Shown here in pieces: positions 43,720 to 52,689 of a stretch of DNA of 64,000 nt. This stretch comes from Demequina silvatica (GTDB lineage Bacteria; Actinomycetota; Actinomycetes; Actinomycetales; Demequinaceae): contig NZ_BBMA01000002.1 of the NCBI RefSeq assembly GCF_000971215.1, positions 310,001-374,000 on the forward strand, in the 5' to 3' direction. Within the stretch, counting starts at the first letter, position 1, and each line of letters begins with the position of its first letter. A program made the translations under genes and the position numbers. The notes below the pieces were generated by a model. It was given only the letters and a program-made list of their open reading frames with translations, searched no databases and was not told the origin of the DNA.

Positions 43720-43729
43720 GGACGATGCG
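43720..43729 (+). repeat. Intergenic GGACGATGCG word
   Basis: Exact copy in the 51-bp gap between the DJ-1/PfpI gene promoter and the 3' end of the MFS gene. Confidence 0.8.
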
Positions 43730-43754
43730 GGGGTCGCCCGCGGCGGGGCCGTGA

Positions 43755-45005
43755 TCAGACGATGACGGTCGCCTGGACACGCGGGCGCACCACGATCCAG
43801 AAGATCGCGTTCGCCGCGATGAGGCACGCGATCATGACGATCGCCATCGACATGACGGAGACGCCCATCGCGCCCACGATCGGAGACACCACGCCCGCGA
43901 TGCCGAAGTTGAGCGCGCCGATGAGCGACGCCGCGGTGCCCGCCTCCGCGCCGTGGTTGGCGAGCGCGGTGATCTGGACCGTGGGCATGATGATGCCGAC
44001 GGACGCGACGATGAAGAACAGCGGCACGAGCACGCCGATCAGGCCCAGGTCGAGCAGGTCGCCGCCGATGAGCAGCACCGCACCGGTGAGCATGATCGCG
44101 AGGCCGGCGGTCGCGACCGCGCGGGGAGCGAGGACGCGCATGAGGCGCGCGGAGGCCTGGTTCGCGATCACGAGGCCGATCGAGTTCACGCCGAACACCA
44201 CGCCGTACTCCTGGGCGCTCAGGCCGAAGATGTCCTGGAGCACGAACGACGACGCGGACAGGTAGGCGAACAGCGCCGAGAAGGTGAGCGCGCCGACTAG
44301 GGCGATGCCGACGAACGAGGCGTCGCCGAGCAGGTGGGCGTAGCGGGCACGGGTCGCGCTGAGCGACGCGACGCCACGGCGCTCGACGGGCATGGTCTCC
44401 TTGATCACGCCGCCGACCACCAGCACCACCGCGGTGCCGTACAGCGCGAGCGCGACGAACAGGCCGCGCCAGTCGACGAAGTTGAGCAGCTGGGAGCCGA
44501 TGACGGGCGCGATGACGGGCGCGAGGCCCGTCACAAGCGCCATGCGCGCGAGCATGCGGATGAGCGCCTGCCCGGCGAAGAGGTCGCGGACCATCGCCAT
44601 GGCGACCACCGCGCCGCCGGCGGCGCCGATGCCCTGGAGCACGCGGCCGACCATCACCCACTCGACGGTGGGCGCGAACACCACCGCGACCGAGGCGAGG
44701 ATGTGCAGCACCGTGGCGATGATGAGCGGGCGCTTGCGGCCGAGAGAGTCGGACAGCGGGCCCACGACCAGCTGGCCGAGGGCGAAGCCGATGGTGGTCG
44801 CGGTGAGCGTGAGCTGGATCGCGGCGTCGGACGCCTGGAGGTCGGCCGCCACCGTGGGGAACGCCGGCAGGTACATGTCGACGGTGAACGGGCCCAGGGC
44901 CACCAGCGCGCCGAGCACCACCACGTAGAGCAGCTTCTGGCGGCGCGACATCGCGAGCCCGGGGCTCGGGGCGATGACCGGCTTGGTGTCGACGGGGGCG
45001 CTCAC
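43755..45005 (-). CDS. MFS multidrug exporter (Bcr/CflA family)
   Basis: This 416-aa, 12-helix transporter has the family motifs FTVDMYLPAFP (helix 1) and GPLSDSLGRKRPL (motif A, loop 2-3). It would export drugs or metabolites by proton antiport. I choose GTG 45005 with AGG at 8 nt; the open frame runs to a GTG at 45071, which lies only 2 bp from a 46-bp palindrome and is unlikely to be used. Same strand as the ribonucleotide reductase genes, but separated by that palindrome. Confidence 0.86.
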   Translation of the reverse strand: MSAPVDTKPVIAPSPGLAMSRRQKLLYVVVLGALVALGPFTVDMYLPAFPTVAADLQASDAAIQLTLTATTIGFALGQLVVGPLSDSLGRKRPLIIATVLHILASVAVVFAPTVEWVMVGRVLQGIGAAGGAVVAMAMVRDLFAGQALIRMLARMALVTGLAPVIAPVIGSQLLNFVDWRGLFVALALYGTAVVLVVGGVIKETMPVERRGVASLSATRARYAHLLGDASFVGIALVGALTFSALFAYLSASSFVLQDIFGLSAQEYGVVFGVNSIGLVIANQASARLMRVLAPRAVATAGLAIMLTGAVLLIGGDLLDLGLIGVLVPLFFIVASVGIIMPTVQITALANHGAEAGTAASLIGALNFGIAGVVSPIVGAMGVSVMSMAIVMIACLIAANAIFWIVVRPRVQATVIV

Positions 45006-45072
45006 GTGGTGACCTGCATTCTGTGAAGGCGCGCGGCTGCGCGCGGTGGGGGGTGTGTGGGGGTGGGTCACG

Positions 45073-45118
45073 ACGAGACGCCCGGCGCTGAGCGATCGCT
45101 CAGCGCCGGGCGTCTCGT
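45073..45118. terminator. 46-bp perfect palindrome after nrdB
   Basis: All 23 base pairs are complementary, with the centre at AGCGATCGCT (45091-45100). In RNA it folds to a 21-bp stem with a minimal loop. It lies 60 bp past the nrdB stop and before the MFS gene, both on the minus strand. No T-run follows. It is probably a very strong terminator; a protein-binding role is possible. Confidence 0.8.
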
Positions 45119-45178
45119 GTGTCTACAGCAATGGTAACCGCTGCTGGACAGGTGTCTATAGCGGTGTTGTGCGGTCTC

Positions 45179-46168
45179 CTACTGCTTCTTGGTCGCCTGC
45201 GCGTTGACCTCGTAGGAGGTGTTGGTGGCCTCGAAGAAGTTGACCAGCTGGAGGGTGTCGTTGGCCGTGGCCATCCACTTGGCGGGGTTCGACACGTTGT
45301 AGTGCGCGTCGAAGCCGAGCTCCTCGAGCCGACGGTCCGCCAGGTACTTGACGTACTGGTTCACGTAGTCGGCGTTGAGGCCCAGGATGCCCTTCGGCAG
45401 GAGGTCGCGGTTGTACTGCTCCTCCATCGCGACGGCGCCCAGGATCATCTGGCGGATCTCCTCGGCGAACTCCGGGTCCTGCAGGTCCTCGTTCTCCTCG
45501 AGCACGGTGAGGATGAGGTTGATGCCGAACTGCAGGTGCAGCGACTCGTCGCGGATGATCCAGTCCATGAGAGAGCCGAAGTTGCGCAGCAGGTTCCGCT
45601 GGCGGAAGCTCAGCGCCACCATGAAGCCGGAGTAGAACCAGATCCCCTCGAGGATGATGTTGTACGCCACGAGGTTGCGGATGAAGTCCTTCTTGCCCTC
45701 GGTGGTGGTGATGTCGAGGGTCTCCTCCGTCATGCGACGGATGAACTTCACCTCGAACTCCTCCTTGGCGGCCATGGACGGCACCGTCACGTGGGACTCG
45801 TAGGCCGCCTCGCGGTCGATCGGGAACGTCTCGAGGACGTACTCGAACGACATGCAGTGGTTGGCCTCCTCCCACATCTGCTTCGCGAGGTAGAGGTGGC
45901 CCTCCGGCGCGTTGATGTAGGGGTAGACGCCGAACGCGAGCGCCTTGTTCACCAGCAGCTCGTTCGGGTTGAAGTACGACATCAGGTAGGTGATGGCGTG
46001 CTTCTCCTCGTCGGTCATCTTCTTGAAGTCCGCGAGGTCCTCGCCCAGCTGGATCTCATTGGGGAACCACGTGTTGGCGACGGCCTGGTTGTACAGGTCG
46101 TAGGCCCAGGGGTAGGTGATCGGCTTGAGCAGGAGGCCGTCCTGCACGCCGCTTCCGAGAATGCCCAT
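45179..46168 (-). CDS. nrdB: Ribonucleotide reductase small subunit, Phe at the radical site
   Basis: This 329-aa R2-type diiron-carboxylate protein reduces ribonucleotides with NrdA. Ligands are visible in EEANH (helix with Glu and His) and RDESLHLQF (second Glu-His pair). At the position of the radical tyrosine (Glu+7) the sequence reads EANHCMSF, so Phe replaces Tyr, and a Glu (NPNELLVN) probably replaces the first Asp ligand. Both features define class Ic R2 as known from Chlamydia trachomatis, which uses a Mn/Fe cofactor. The C-terminal SYEV holds the Tyr of the radical path to NrdA. GGAGA ribosome site 10 nt before the ATG; 28 nt after nrdA. Confidence 0.95.
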   Translation of the reverse strand: MGILGSGVQDGLLLKPITYPWAYDLYNQAVANTWFPNEIQLGEDLADFKKMTDEEKHAITYLMSYFNPNELLVNKALAFGVYPYINAPEGHLYLAKQMWEEANHCMSFEYVLETFPIDREAAYESHVTVPSMAAKEEFEVKFIRRMTEETLDITTTEGKKDFIRNLVAYNIILEGIWFYSGFMVALSFRQRNLLRNFGSLMDWIIRDESLHLQFGINLILTVLEENEDLQDPEFAEEIRQMILGAVAMEEQYNRDLLPKGILGLNADYVNQYVKYLADRRLEELGFDAHYNVSNPAKWMATANDTLQLVNFFEATNTSYEVNAQATKKQ

Positions 46169-46196
46169 CGTTGAGAGATCTCCTCTTGCTACGCGC

Positions 46197-49100
46197 TTAC
46201 TGGCAGGACTCGCACTGGAGGCGCTCCATCGGGTCCACCGGGCAAGCGACGCCGCCCACCATCTCGGTGTCCCCGTCGATGCTCTCCAGGACGTTGAGCA
46301 GCGGCGCGCCCGCGGGTGCGGCCGCGGCCGGCTCGAAGGCCGCCGACGTCGGGGCGTCCGCGGTCTCGGGAAGCGAGGCCGGCGGCACCTCGGGCTGACG
46401 CTGCGGTGCGGACGCGAACGCCGTGGCGGCGACCTGGGACAGCACCGACGCGGGCGCTGCGACCGCACCCGTCACGGGGGCGGCAGGGGCAGTCTCGACG
46501 GTCGCGATCGGCGTGGTGACCGCCGCCGGCTCGGACTTCTTCACCGCGCCGAAGCCGCGGGTCACGGGTCGCGCCTCCGCGGACTCCGCCGGTGCCGGCG
46601 GGGTGGCGGCGGGGATCGCGACGTGCGCGGCGACCGCAGCGGCCGGCGGCTCGACGGGAGAGGCCACCGGGGCATCGTCCCCCTGGACTGCCGGGGCCAT
46701 GGCCTTGGCGGCGCCGAAGCCGCGACGTGCCGCGCCGAACCCCTTGCGGGCGGGGCCCGCGGATCCGCCGGCGGCGGGCCGTCCGGACGCGTTGCCGGTG
46801 CTGTTGATCTTCTCGGTCTTGTTGACGCGCACGGTCGACTGCTCGGCGGTGTGGCGCGGCTTCATGTGGAGGTAGTAGGTGGTCTTGACGCCGCGCTTCC
46901 ACGCCGCGGCGTAGAGCTCCATCATGTTGTCGACGTCGCGGTCCTCGAGGTAGATGTTCCGGCTGATGGCCTGGTCGATCCACTTCTGGGCGCGCGCGGC
47001 GACCTCGATGAAGGCGTACGGCGAGAGCTGGAAGGACGTCTTGTAGACGTCCTTGAGGTGCTGGGGGACCTCGTCGATCTGGGACAGGTCGCCCTGCACC
47101 TCGAGCAGGCGGTCGCGGACGGCCTCCCACAGTCCGAGCTCCTGGAGGTCCTTCACCAGGTTGCGGTTGACCTCGAGGAACTTGCCCGAGCTGGTGGCGC
47201 GGGAGAAGATCTGCGAGAACTGCGGGTCGAAGCCCGGGGTGACGCCGGCGACGAGGCCGATCGACGCGGTGGGCGCGACCGCCATGAGGGTGGCGTTGCG
47301 GATGCCGCCGCGCACCTTCTCGCGCAGCGTGTCCCAGTCCTGGCGCGTGGTGCGGTCGACCTCGATCGGGACGCCGCGGTCCGCCTCGGTCTCGGCGATG
47401 GTGTCGAACGGCACCTTGCCCTGCGACCAACCGGAGCCGGCGAAGTTGCTGTAGGAGCCGCGCTCGCGTGCGAGGTCGGCGGACGCGTCGATCGCGTGGA
47501 AGGACACGAACTCGACGATCTCGTCGATGAGCTCGTACGCCTCCTCCGACTCGTACGCCAGGCCCAGGCGCTCGGTGATGTCGGTGAAGCCCATGACGCC
47601 GAGGCCGATGGCGCGGTTCTCGCGGTTCGCGAACTCCGACTCGGGCACCGAGGACAGCGTGATGTCGACGAGGTTGTCGAGCTGGCGGACCGCGAGGCGC
47701 ACCGAGTCCTTCATGCGGTCCCAGTCGATCCGGCCGTCGACGAGGTGCTGGGGCAGGTTGACCGAGGCGAGGTTGCAGACGGCGATGTTCTCGCGGTCCT
47801 GCGGCAGGCAGATCTCGGTGCAGAGGTTCGACAGGTGGATGGTGCCCGTGTTGGTGTTGAGGGCGCGGTTGTTGATGGTGTCCTTCCACGTGAGCCACGG
47901 GTGGGACGTGGTCTGCAGCATGATGAGGATCGACTTGTACTGCTCGCGCGCCTTCATCCTCTTGAAGCTGCGCATGCGGCCCGCCTCCGCGAGCGCGACG
48001 TACTCGGCGTAGCGCGCCGAGAACGCGGAGCCGGTGAGCTCGACCAGGTCTGGCGTCTCGGCGGGGTCGAACAGGTACCAGTCGGCGTCCGCCTCGACGC
48101 GCTTCATGAACTCGTCGGAGATCCACACGGCCGTGTTCGCGGTGCGGGTGCGGCGGTACGGGTCGCCCGAGTTCTGGCGCAGGTCGAGGAACTGGTGGAA
48201 GTCGAGGTGCCAGTTCTCCATGTAGAAGCACAAGGCGCCGAACTTCTTGCCGCCGCGGCTGACCGCGCGCAGCGTCGAGTCGATGGTGTGCATGAACGGG
48301 ATCGGGCCCGTCGACGTGGTGTTGTTCGAGCGGATGGGCGAGCCCTCGGAGCGCAGCTTGGTGACGGACAGGCCGATGCCGCCGGTGCCCTTGGTCAGCC
48401 ACATGACGTCGCGCACCGACTTGGCGATGTGCTCGATGTCGTCCTCCATCTGCATCACGAAGCAGTTGGAGAGCTGCGGGTAGGAGGTGCCGGCGTTCAC
48501 CAGCGTGGAGCCGGCCGGAAGGTAGTCGAGGCGCGAGATCTTCTCGTAGAACTCGAGCGCCTTCTCGGTGGGGTTCGCCTCGTTGAGCGCGAGGCCCATG
48601 GACACGCGCATCCAGAAGTACTGAGGCACCTCGAGCGCCTTGCCGTGGCGGTCCGTGATCATGTAGCGGTTCCGCATGGTGACGGTGCCGATGTACTTCA
48701 TGAGGTCGTCACGCGTGTGGTCGAGCGCGGCCGCGAGGGCGTCGAGGTCGAACAGCTCGGTGAGGCGCGTGTCGAGCAGTCCGTCCTCGACGGCGTCGCG
48801 GATGTAGCCGGGGAAGCGCGCCTGGTGGAGCAGCGCGAGCTCGAGCTCGGTGTCGTAGCCGCCGAGCACGCGCTTGTAGATCACCTTGCGCAGCAGCCGC
48901 GAGGCGACGATGTCGAACTGAGGGTCGTCCTTGACGTTCTGGACGGCGACGCCGATCGCGGCCTCGTCGAGCTGCTCGGTGGTGATGCCGTCGAACAGCG
49001 TGATCGCGAGCTCGGTCGCGATCTGGGTGGTCATCGAGATCTGGTCGGGCAGGCCTTCCGCGGCGCGCTCGATGGCCTTGTTGATGCGGTCCGCGTTGTA

Positions 49101-49208
49101 CGGCTCGCGCGTGCCGTCGCGCTTGGTGACCTGGATGCCGGTAGCGACGACGGGGACGGCGCCGGTGCCGCCCGTCAGGGCCCCCGTGGTGTTCTCGGTG
49201 ATCGTCAC
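46197..49208 (-). CDS. nrdA: Ribonucleotide reductase large subunit with extended C-terminal linker
   Basis: This 1003-aa class I alpha subunit has an N-terminal ATP-cone (VTKRDGTREPYNADRINKAI, about residues 28-47). Active-site elements include NCFV, the NLCTEI loop with its Cys, and TTYYLHM with the radical-path Tyr pair (about residue 780). It ends in the redox pair CESC. Between catalytic core and tail is an unusual Pro/Ala-rich region of about 190 residues containing repeated (K/R)GFGA motifs (three to four copies). The ATP-cone implies dATP feedback. The GTG at 49208 has GGGGAG 4 nt upstream. Expression is likely controlled by NrdR at the upstream boxes. Confidence 0.95.
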   Translation of the reverse strand: MTITENTTGALTGGTGAVPVVATGIQVTKRDGTREPYNADRINKAIERAAEGLPDQISMTTQIATELAITLFDGITTEQLDEAAIGVAVQNVKDDPQFDIVASRLLRKVIYKRVLGGYDTELELALLHQARFPGYIRDAVEDGLLDTRLTELFDLDALAAALDHTRDDLMKYIGTVTMRNRYMITDRHGKALEVPQYFWMRVSMGLALNEANPTEKALEFYEKISRLDYLPAGSTLVNAGTSYPQLSNCFVMQMEDDIEHIAKSVRDVMWLTKGTGGIGLSVTKLRSEGSPIRSNNTTSTGPIPFMHTIDSTLRAVSRGGKKFGALCFYMENWHLDFHQFLDLRQNSGDPYRRTRTANTAVWISDEFMKRVEADADWYLFDPAETPDLVELTGSAFSARYAEYVALAEAGRMRSFKRMKAREQYKSILIMLQTTSHPWLTWKDTINNRALNTNTGTIHLSNLCTEICLPQDRENIAVCNLASVNLPQHLVDGRIDWDRMKDSVRLAVRQLDNLVDITLSSVPESEFANRENRAIGLGVMGFTDITERLGLAYESEEAYELIDEIVEFVSFHAIDASADLARERGSYSNFAGSGWSQGKVPFDTIAETEADRGVPIEVDRTTRQDWDTLREKVRGGIRNATLMAVAPTASIGLVAGVTPGFDPQFSQIFSRATSSGKFLEVNRNLVKDLQELGLWEAVRDRLLEVQGDLSQIDEVPQHLKDVYKTSFQLSPYAFIEVAARAQKWIDQAISRNIYLEDRDVDNMMELYAAAWKRGVKTTYYLHMKPRHTAEQSTVRVNKTEKINSTGNASGRPAAGGSAGPARKGFGAARRGFGAAKAMAPAVQGDDAPVASPVEPPAAAVAAHVAIPAATPPAPAESAEARPVTRGFGAVKKSEPAAVTTPIATVETAPAAPVTGAVAAPASVLSQVAATAFASAPQRQPEVPPASLPETADAPTSAAFEPAAAAPAGAPLLNVLESIDGDTEMVGGVACPVDPMERLQCESCQ

Positions 49209-49334
49209 GATGCTCCCCTCGATGGTCTCCGGACGGGCCTCGTGGGGGACCCCGCCGGATGGTCGAACGTGGCGCTCGGGTGGCGGCGGATTCCGGGAAG
49301 ATCCACCCGCGTCGTCGCTCGAGGCGCCCCTCGA

Positions 49335-49363
49335 ACATAACGCCGAATTACACCCGTGTGCAA
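49335..49363 (-). promoter_or_regulatory. nrdAB promoter
   Basis: On the minus strand TTGCAC (49363-49358), a 17-bp spacer and TTATGT (49340-49335) form a plausible sigma-A promoter. NrdR box 1 overlaps the -35 hexamer. Confidence 0.65.
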
Positions 49364-49376
49364 CAAGATATTGGGG
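49361..49376. promoter_or_regulatory. NrdR box 1
   Basis: CAACAAGATATTGGGG fits the 16-bp NrdR box (acaCwAtATaTwGtgt) with several changes. It overlaps the nrdA -35 element. Confidence 0.68.
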
Positions 49377-49394
49377 CGTCTTATTGCGTTGTCC

Positions 49395-49410
49395 GCTACA
49401 TCTTGTGGTT
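49395..49410. promoter_or_regulatory. NrdR box 2
   Basis: The complement reads AACCACAAGATGTAGC, sharing ACAAGATRT with box 1. About 34 bp centre to centre from box 1, close to the roughly 31-32 bp, three-turn spacing usual for paired NrdR boxes. The rest of the 349-bp gap 49209-49557 shows only a GGTTCT/AGAACC hairpin at 49407-49422. Confidence 0.6.
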
Positions 49411-49557
49411 CTGTGGAGAACCTTGTGTAAAGCCTGTGGACTCACCGGCGTGTCGTGTGGACGAGCGGCCGCAGCCTGTTGAACACTGTGGGACCGCCGG
49501 TTCGGGACCACTTCTCGAGCATCTCACCGGGGTCTGACAACGCGGCCGCCCGGGCCG

Positions 49558-50211
49558 TCAGCCCAGCGGCTCGCGGGAGAGCGCCGACGCGAACCCGAGC
49601 CACGTGTGGCGGTTGCCCGCCCAGCACCAGCCCACCTTGGGCGCGTGCCGGTTGGCGACTCCGTCCCGCCCCGTGCCGTTGCCGATCCACAAGGCAGGCG
49701 TGCGCGAGTCCAGCCCGCCACGCGCCTTCGCCTTGCGCGAGCCGATGGTCATGAAGCACCGGTTGCGCTCGAGCGCGGCCGGCTGCTGCAGGACCCAGTG
49801 GATCCCCTCGGTGAGCGTGAGCGGAGTGCGGCCCGCGGCGAGAATGTCGGGCAGCGCCTCGTCGGGCGACCAGTTCGCCATGCGGTCGCCGCGCTCGATC
49901 CCACGCACCACGTACGCGTTCGCCTCGGGGACCTCGAGGCCGTCGATGGGCGCGAACTCGTCGACGTCCGTCATGTCGGCCACCACGAAGCCGAAGCGGT
50001 CACCGAGACGCAGGTGCGGGGCGAGCGCCGACGGGGGGAGCGCGACGGGCGACAGCACCAGCAGGCCCTCTCACGCATCGTCCCGCGCGATGGAGCGCAG
50101 CAGGTCGGGCGAGATCCCCGCCTGAGCCGCGAGGCCCCGGTCGATGAGGATCTCGGCCTGGCGCGTCAGCGCCGGCAGGGACGGGCCGAAGGCGAGCGAC
50201 GATGCTGTCAT
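49558..50211 (-). pseudogene. DUF5701 protein gene interrupted by an in-frame TGA
   Basis: The 46-aa frame starting at ATG 50211 (MTASSLAFGPSLPALTRQAE, ending SIARDDA) and the frame from 50058 to 49558 (LSPVALPPSALAPHLRLGDR onward) are in the same frame. Only one TGA (50073-50071) separates them. Together they make a 217-residue DUF5701 protein of normal-looking length. The TGA directly follows a GGACGATGCG word (50074-50083, read Asp-Asp-Ala). A GTG at 50058 could restart translation. It may be a recent nonsense mutation, a readthrough site or a sequence error. Function of DUF5701 is unknown. Confidence 0.75.
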
Positions 50212-50297
50212 GGGGCGACTCCTGACGTGGAGGTACGGCGGGCAGGGTCCGAACGCCTCGCCGCGCGTCAAGGTTCCCCGCCCGATCGCGGGCCGCC

Positions 50298-50939
50298 CTA
50301 CAGGTCGACGATCCCGTAGAGCCGGTCGCCCGCGTCGCCCAGGCCCGGCACGATGTACCCGTTCTCGTTGAGCCGCTCGTCGACCTGCGCGACCACCACG
50401 GACACGTCGGCGCGGTCGCCCACCTTGTCCTGGACGTGCTGGATGCCCTCGGGCGCGGCCAGGAGGCACACGCAGGTGACGTCGGTCGCGCCGCGCTCGA
50501 GCACGTACTCGATCGCGGCCACCAGCGAGCCGCCGGTCGCGAGCATCGGGTCGATGAGGAACACCTGACGGCCCGTGAGGTCGTCGGGCAGGCGGTTCGC
50601 GTACGTGATCGCCTCGAGGGTCTCCTCGTCGCGCTTGAGGCCCAGGAAGCCCACCTCGGCACTCGGCAGCAGGCGGGTCATGCCGTCGAGCATGCCCAGG
50701 CCGGCGCGCAGGATCGGCACGATGATCGGCGCCGGGTCCGCGATCTTGGTGCCCGTCGCCTTGACCAGCGGCGTCTCGACCTCGCACTCGACCACGCGCA
50801 CCTCGCGCGTCGCCTCGTACGCGAGCAGCGTCACGAGCTCGTCCACCAGCAGGCGGAACGTGGGCGACGGGGTGCGCTTGTCGCGCAGCACGGTGACCTT
50901 GTGACGGATGAGCGGGTGGTCCGCGACGTGCAGATGCAT
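50298..50939 (-). CDS. upp: Uracil phosphoribosyltransferase
   Basis: This 213-aa enzyme has the PRPP-binding loop [12 protein letters not shown] (about residues 128-139), the [11 protein letters not shown] segment and the C-terminal uracil-binding [15 protein letters not shown]. It converts uracil plus PRPP to UMP in pyrimidine salvage. On the minus strand TACGCT (50951-50946) lies 6 nt before the ATG at 50939, so it is leaderless. It is divergent from tadA. Confidence 0.97.
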   Translation of the reverse strand: MHLHVADHPLIRHKVTVLRDKRTPSPTFRLLVDELVTLLAYEATREVRVVECEVETPLVKATGTKIADPAPIIVPILRAGLGMLDGMTRLLPSAEVGFLGLKRDEETLEAITYANRLPDDLTGRQVFLIDPMLATGGSLVAAIEYVLERGATDVTCVCLLAAPEGIQHVQDKVGDRADVSVVVAQVDERLNENGYIVPGLGDAGDRLYGIVDL

Positions 50940-50975
50940 GCTCCGAGCGTATCGCCTTCGCAGGCCTCGGGCCTG

Positions 50976-50985
50976 GGACGATGCG
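50976..50985 (+). repeat. Intergenic GGACGATGCG word
   Basis: Exact copy in the 62-bp divergent gap between upp and tadA, 5 bp before the tadA -10 box. Confidence 0.8.
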
Positions 50986-51001
50986 CCGGTAGCCTGGCCT
51001 G

Positions 51002-51457
51002 GTGACAGGCCGGTGGGACGATGCGATGGGACGGGCGATCGTGCAGGCCCGCCTGGCGGGCGGGGCCGGCGACGTGCCGGTCGGCGCGGTGGTGCTGTCC
51101 CCCGCCGGCGACATCCTGGGCGAGGGCCGGAACCTGCGCGAGGTCGACGGCGATCCCAGCGCCCACGCCGAGATCGTCGCGATCCGGGCCGCCGCATCGT
51201 CCCTCGGGACCTGGCGCCTCGACGGCTGCACCCTGGTGGTGACCCTCGAGCCGTGCCTCATGTGCGCCGGGGCCATCCTGCAGGCGCGGATCACGCGGCT
51301 GGTGCTGGGTGCATGGGACGCGAAGGCGGGCGCGACGGGGTCGCAATGGGACGTGGTGCGCGACGCGCGGATCGGCTCGAAGGTGGAGGTGGTGTCTGGC
51401 GTGCGCGGCCGTGAATGCGCGGCGGTGCTCACCGATTTCTTCGAGGCCCGGCGCTAG
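51002..51457 (+). CDS. tadA: tRNA-specific adenosine deaminase TadA
   Basis: This 151-aa zinc deaminase makes inosine at the wobble position of tRNA-Arg(ACG). Zinc and catalytic residues appear in SAHAEIVAI (His/Glu, about residue 55) and [10 protein letters not shown] (about 84-93). The GTG start follows TAGCCT (50990-50995) by exactly 6 nt (leaderless). It holds two GGACGATGCG words, at 51016 (Asp-Asp-Ala, residues 6-8) and 51193 (Ala-Ser-Ser, inside the helix after HAEI). The downstream gene begins directly after its stop. Confidence 0.95.
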   Translation: MTGRWDDAMGRAIVQARLAGGAGDVPVGAVVLSPAGDILGEGRNLREVDGDPSAHAEIVAIRAAASSLGTWRLDGCTLVVTLEPCLMCAGAILQARITRLVLGAWDAKAGATGSQWDVVRDARIGSKVEVVSGVRGRECAAVLTDFFEARR

Positions 51458-52555
51458 ATGACCGAGGAACCTCGCCGGCGCGACGTGTGGCGCCACGGTA
51501 TGAAGCGCGCGGTGGTGAGCCTCGGCACCATCGTCCCCGCGAAGGAGCCTCGCTGGCCCATCGCCCTGCAGGCCGCGATCGTGATGACCGTGCCGATCGT
51601 GATCGGCATCGCCGCGGGCCGGATGGACCTGGGGCTGATCGCGGCGACCGGCGCGTTCACAGTGCCCTACTTCGCGGCCCTGCCGCGGCTCGAGCGGCTG
51701 CGGCTGCGCCCGATCGCGGGCCTGGTGCTGGTGCTGACGAGCCTGCTCGGCGCGGCGCTCGCGCCGTACCCGTGGCTCTCGGCGCTCGGGCTCGTGGCCG
51801 TCACGGTCGCGATCGGCATCGCGGTGCACGGCTACCGCCTGGGCCCTCCGGGGCCGCTGTTCCCCATCCTGGTCTACGGCATGTCGGGTCACGCCGTGAA
51901 CGGCGGGCTGCCACCCACGACACTGGTGCTCACGGTCGCGGCGGGCTGCGCGTGGGCCGTGGTGGCGAGCATCGCGCCGCTGATCAGGCGCGTCCACTGG
52001 CAGGTGAGGCCGAGGCCGCTGTCGGTGCTGCTCGCCCGCCCGGACTGGGATCGCGGGGCGCGCGAGCTGGTGTGGCGCACCGCCATCGTCGCGGTGCTCG
52101 GCACGGCGCTCAGCCTGCTCTACGTCGACCCCGACCGCGCGTACTGGACCGTCGCGGCGGGCGTCGTGGTGATCGGGGTGGTGCCCGGGCGCGGTCCCGC
52201 GCTCACCCGGGGTCTGCACCGGGCCGTGGGCACGGTCGCGGGCGTGGGCGTCTACCTCGCGATCGCCTACTCCGGCATGCCGCCGCTCGCGCTGGCTCTC
52301 ACGCTGGGCACGCTTCAGTTCATCACCGAGCTCGCGATCTCCCGCCACTACGCGATCGCGGTCACCGCGGTCACCCCGATGGCCCTCGTGATCGTCACCG
52401 CGAGCGCCGGGGAGCTGGGCGACCTGGCCGTGACCGGCGAGAGGATCCTCGACACGCTCCTGGGCGCCGGCCTCGCGGTAGCGACGGCCCTGCTACACGC
52501 GCCGGCACCGCCCGATGCGGCCGGCCGGCATGCCCCTCCCCACAGGGCCGATTAG
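51458..52555 (+). CDS. FUSC-type membrane protein, paralogue 1
   Basis: This 365-aa membrane protein of the FUSC/aromatic-acid exporter type has about ten helices in two repeats of five. It opens with a short basic cytoplasmic segment and SLGTIVPAKEPRWPIALQAA. The start codon adjoins the tadA stop. The protein at 61821 shares the same plan and many motifs (GPPGPLFP, DPDRAYWTV versus DPERAYWTV), so the two are paralogues. Substrate unknown. Confidence 0.82.
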   Translation: MTEEPRRRDVWRHGMKRAVVSLGTIVPAKEPRWPIALQAAIVMTVPIVIGIAAGRMDLGLIAATGAFTVPYFAALPRLERLRLRPIAGLVLVLTSLLGAALAPYPWLSALGLVAVTVAIGIAVHGYRLGPPGPLFPILVYGMSGHAVNGGLPPTTLVLTVAAGCAWAVVASIAPLIRRVHWQVRPRPLSVLLARPDWDRGARELVWRTAIVAVLGTALSLLYVDPDRAYWTVAAGVVVIGVVPGRGPALTRGLHRAVGTVAGVGVYLAIAYSGMPPLALALTLGTLQFITELAISRHYAIAVTAVTPMALVIVTASAGELGDLAVTGERILDTLLGAGLAVATALLHAPAPPDAAGRHAPPHRAD

Positions 52556-52588
52556 GTTTTTCGGTTCACCTACCGGTAATCTCTTCCG

Positions 52589-52680
52589 CGGTGACGTGTC
52601 CGAGCGGCCGAAGGTGCAGCACTCGAAATGCTGTGTACGGTAACCCCGTACCGTGGGTTCAAATCCCACCGTCACCGCCA
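52589..52680 (+). tRNA. tRNA-Ser (anticodon CGA)
   Basis: Acceptor stem GGTGACG/CGTCACC, discriminator G and an encoded CCA end are all present. The anticodon stem-loop is CAGCA-CTCGAAA-TGCTG (anticodon CGA, reading UCG). The long variable arm is a class II hallmark, and the T arm is GTGGGTTCAAATCCCAC. Length is 92 nt with CCA. Confidence 0.97.
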
Positions 52681-52689
52681 CACAAGAGC

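Noticed and set aside
46116-49340. A 1074-aa plus-strand open frame opposite nrdA
   Set aside because: Antisense shadow of nrdA with the biased composition of reversed codons; the nrdA frame has all catalytic motifs.
49407-49422. GGTTCT/AGAACC repeat as a LexA (SOS) box
   Set aside because: The actinobacterial SOS box needs GAAC-N4-GTTC orientation; this repeat has the arms inverted.
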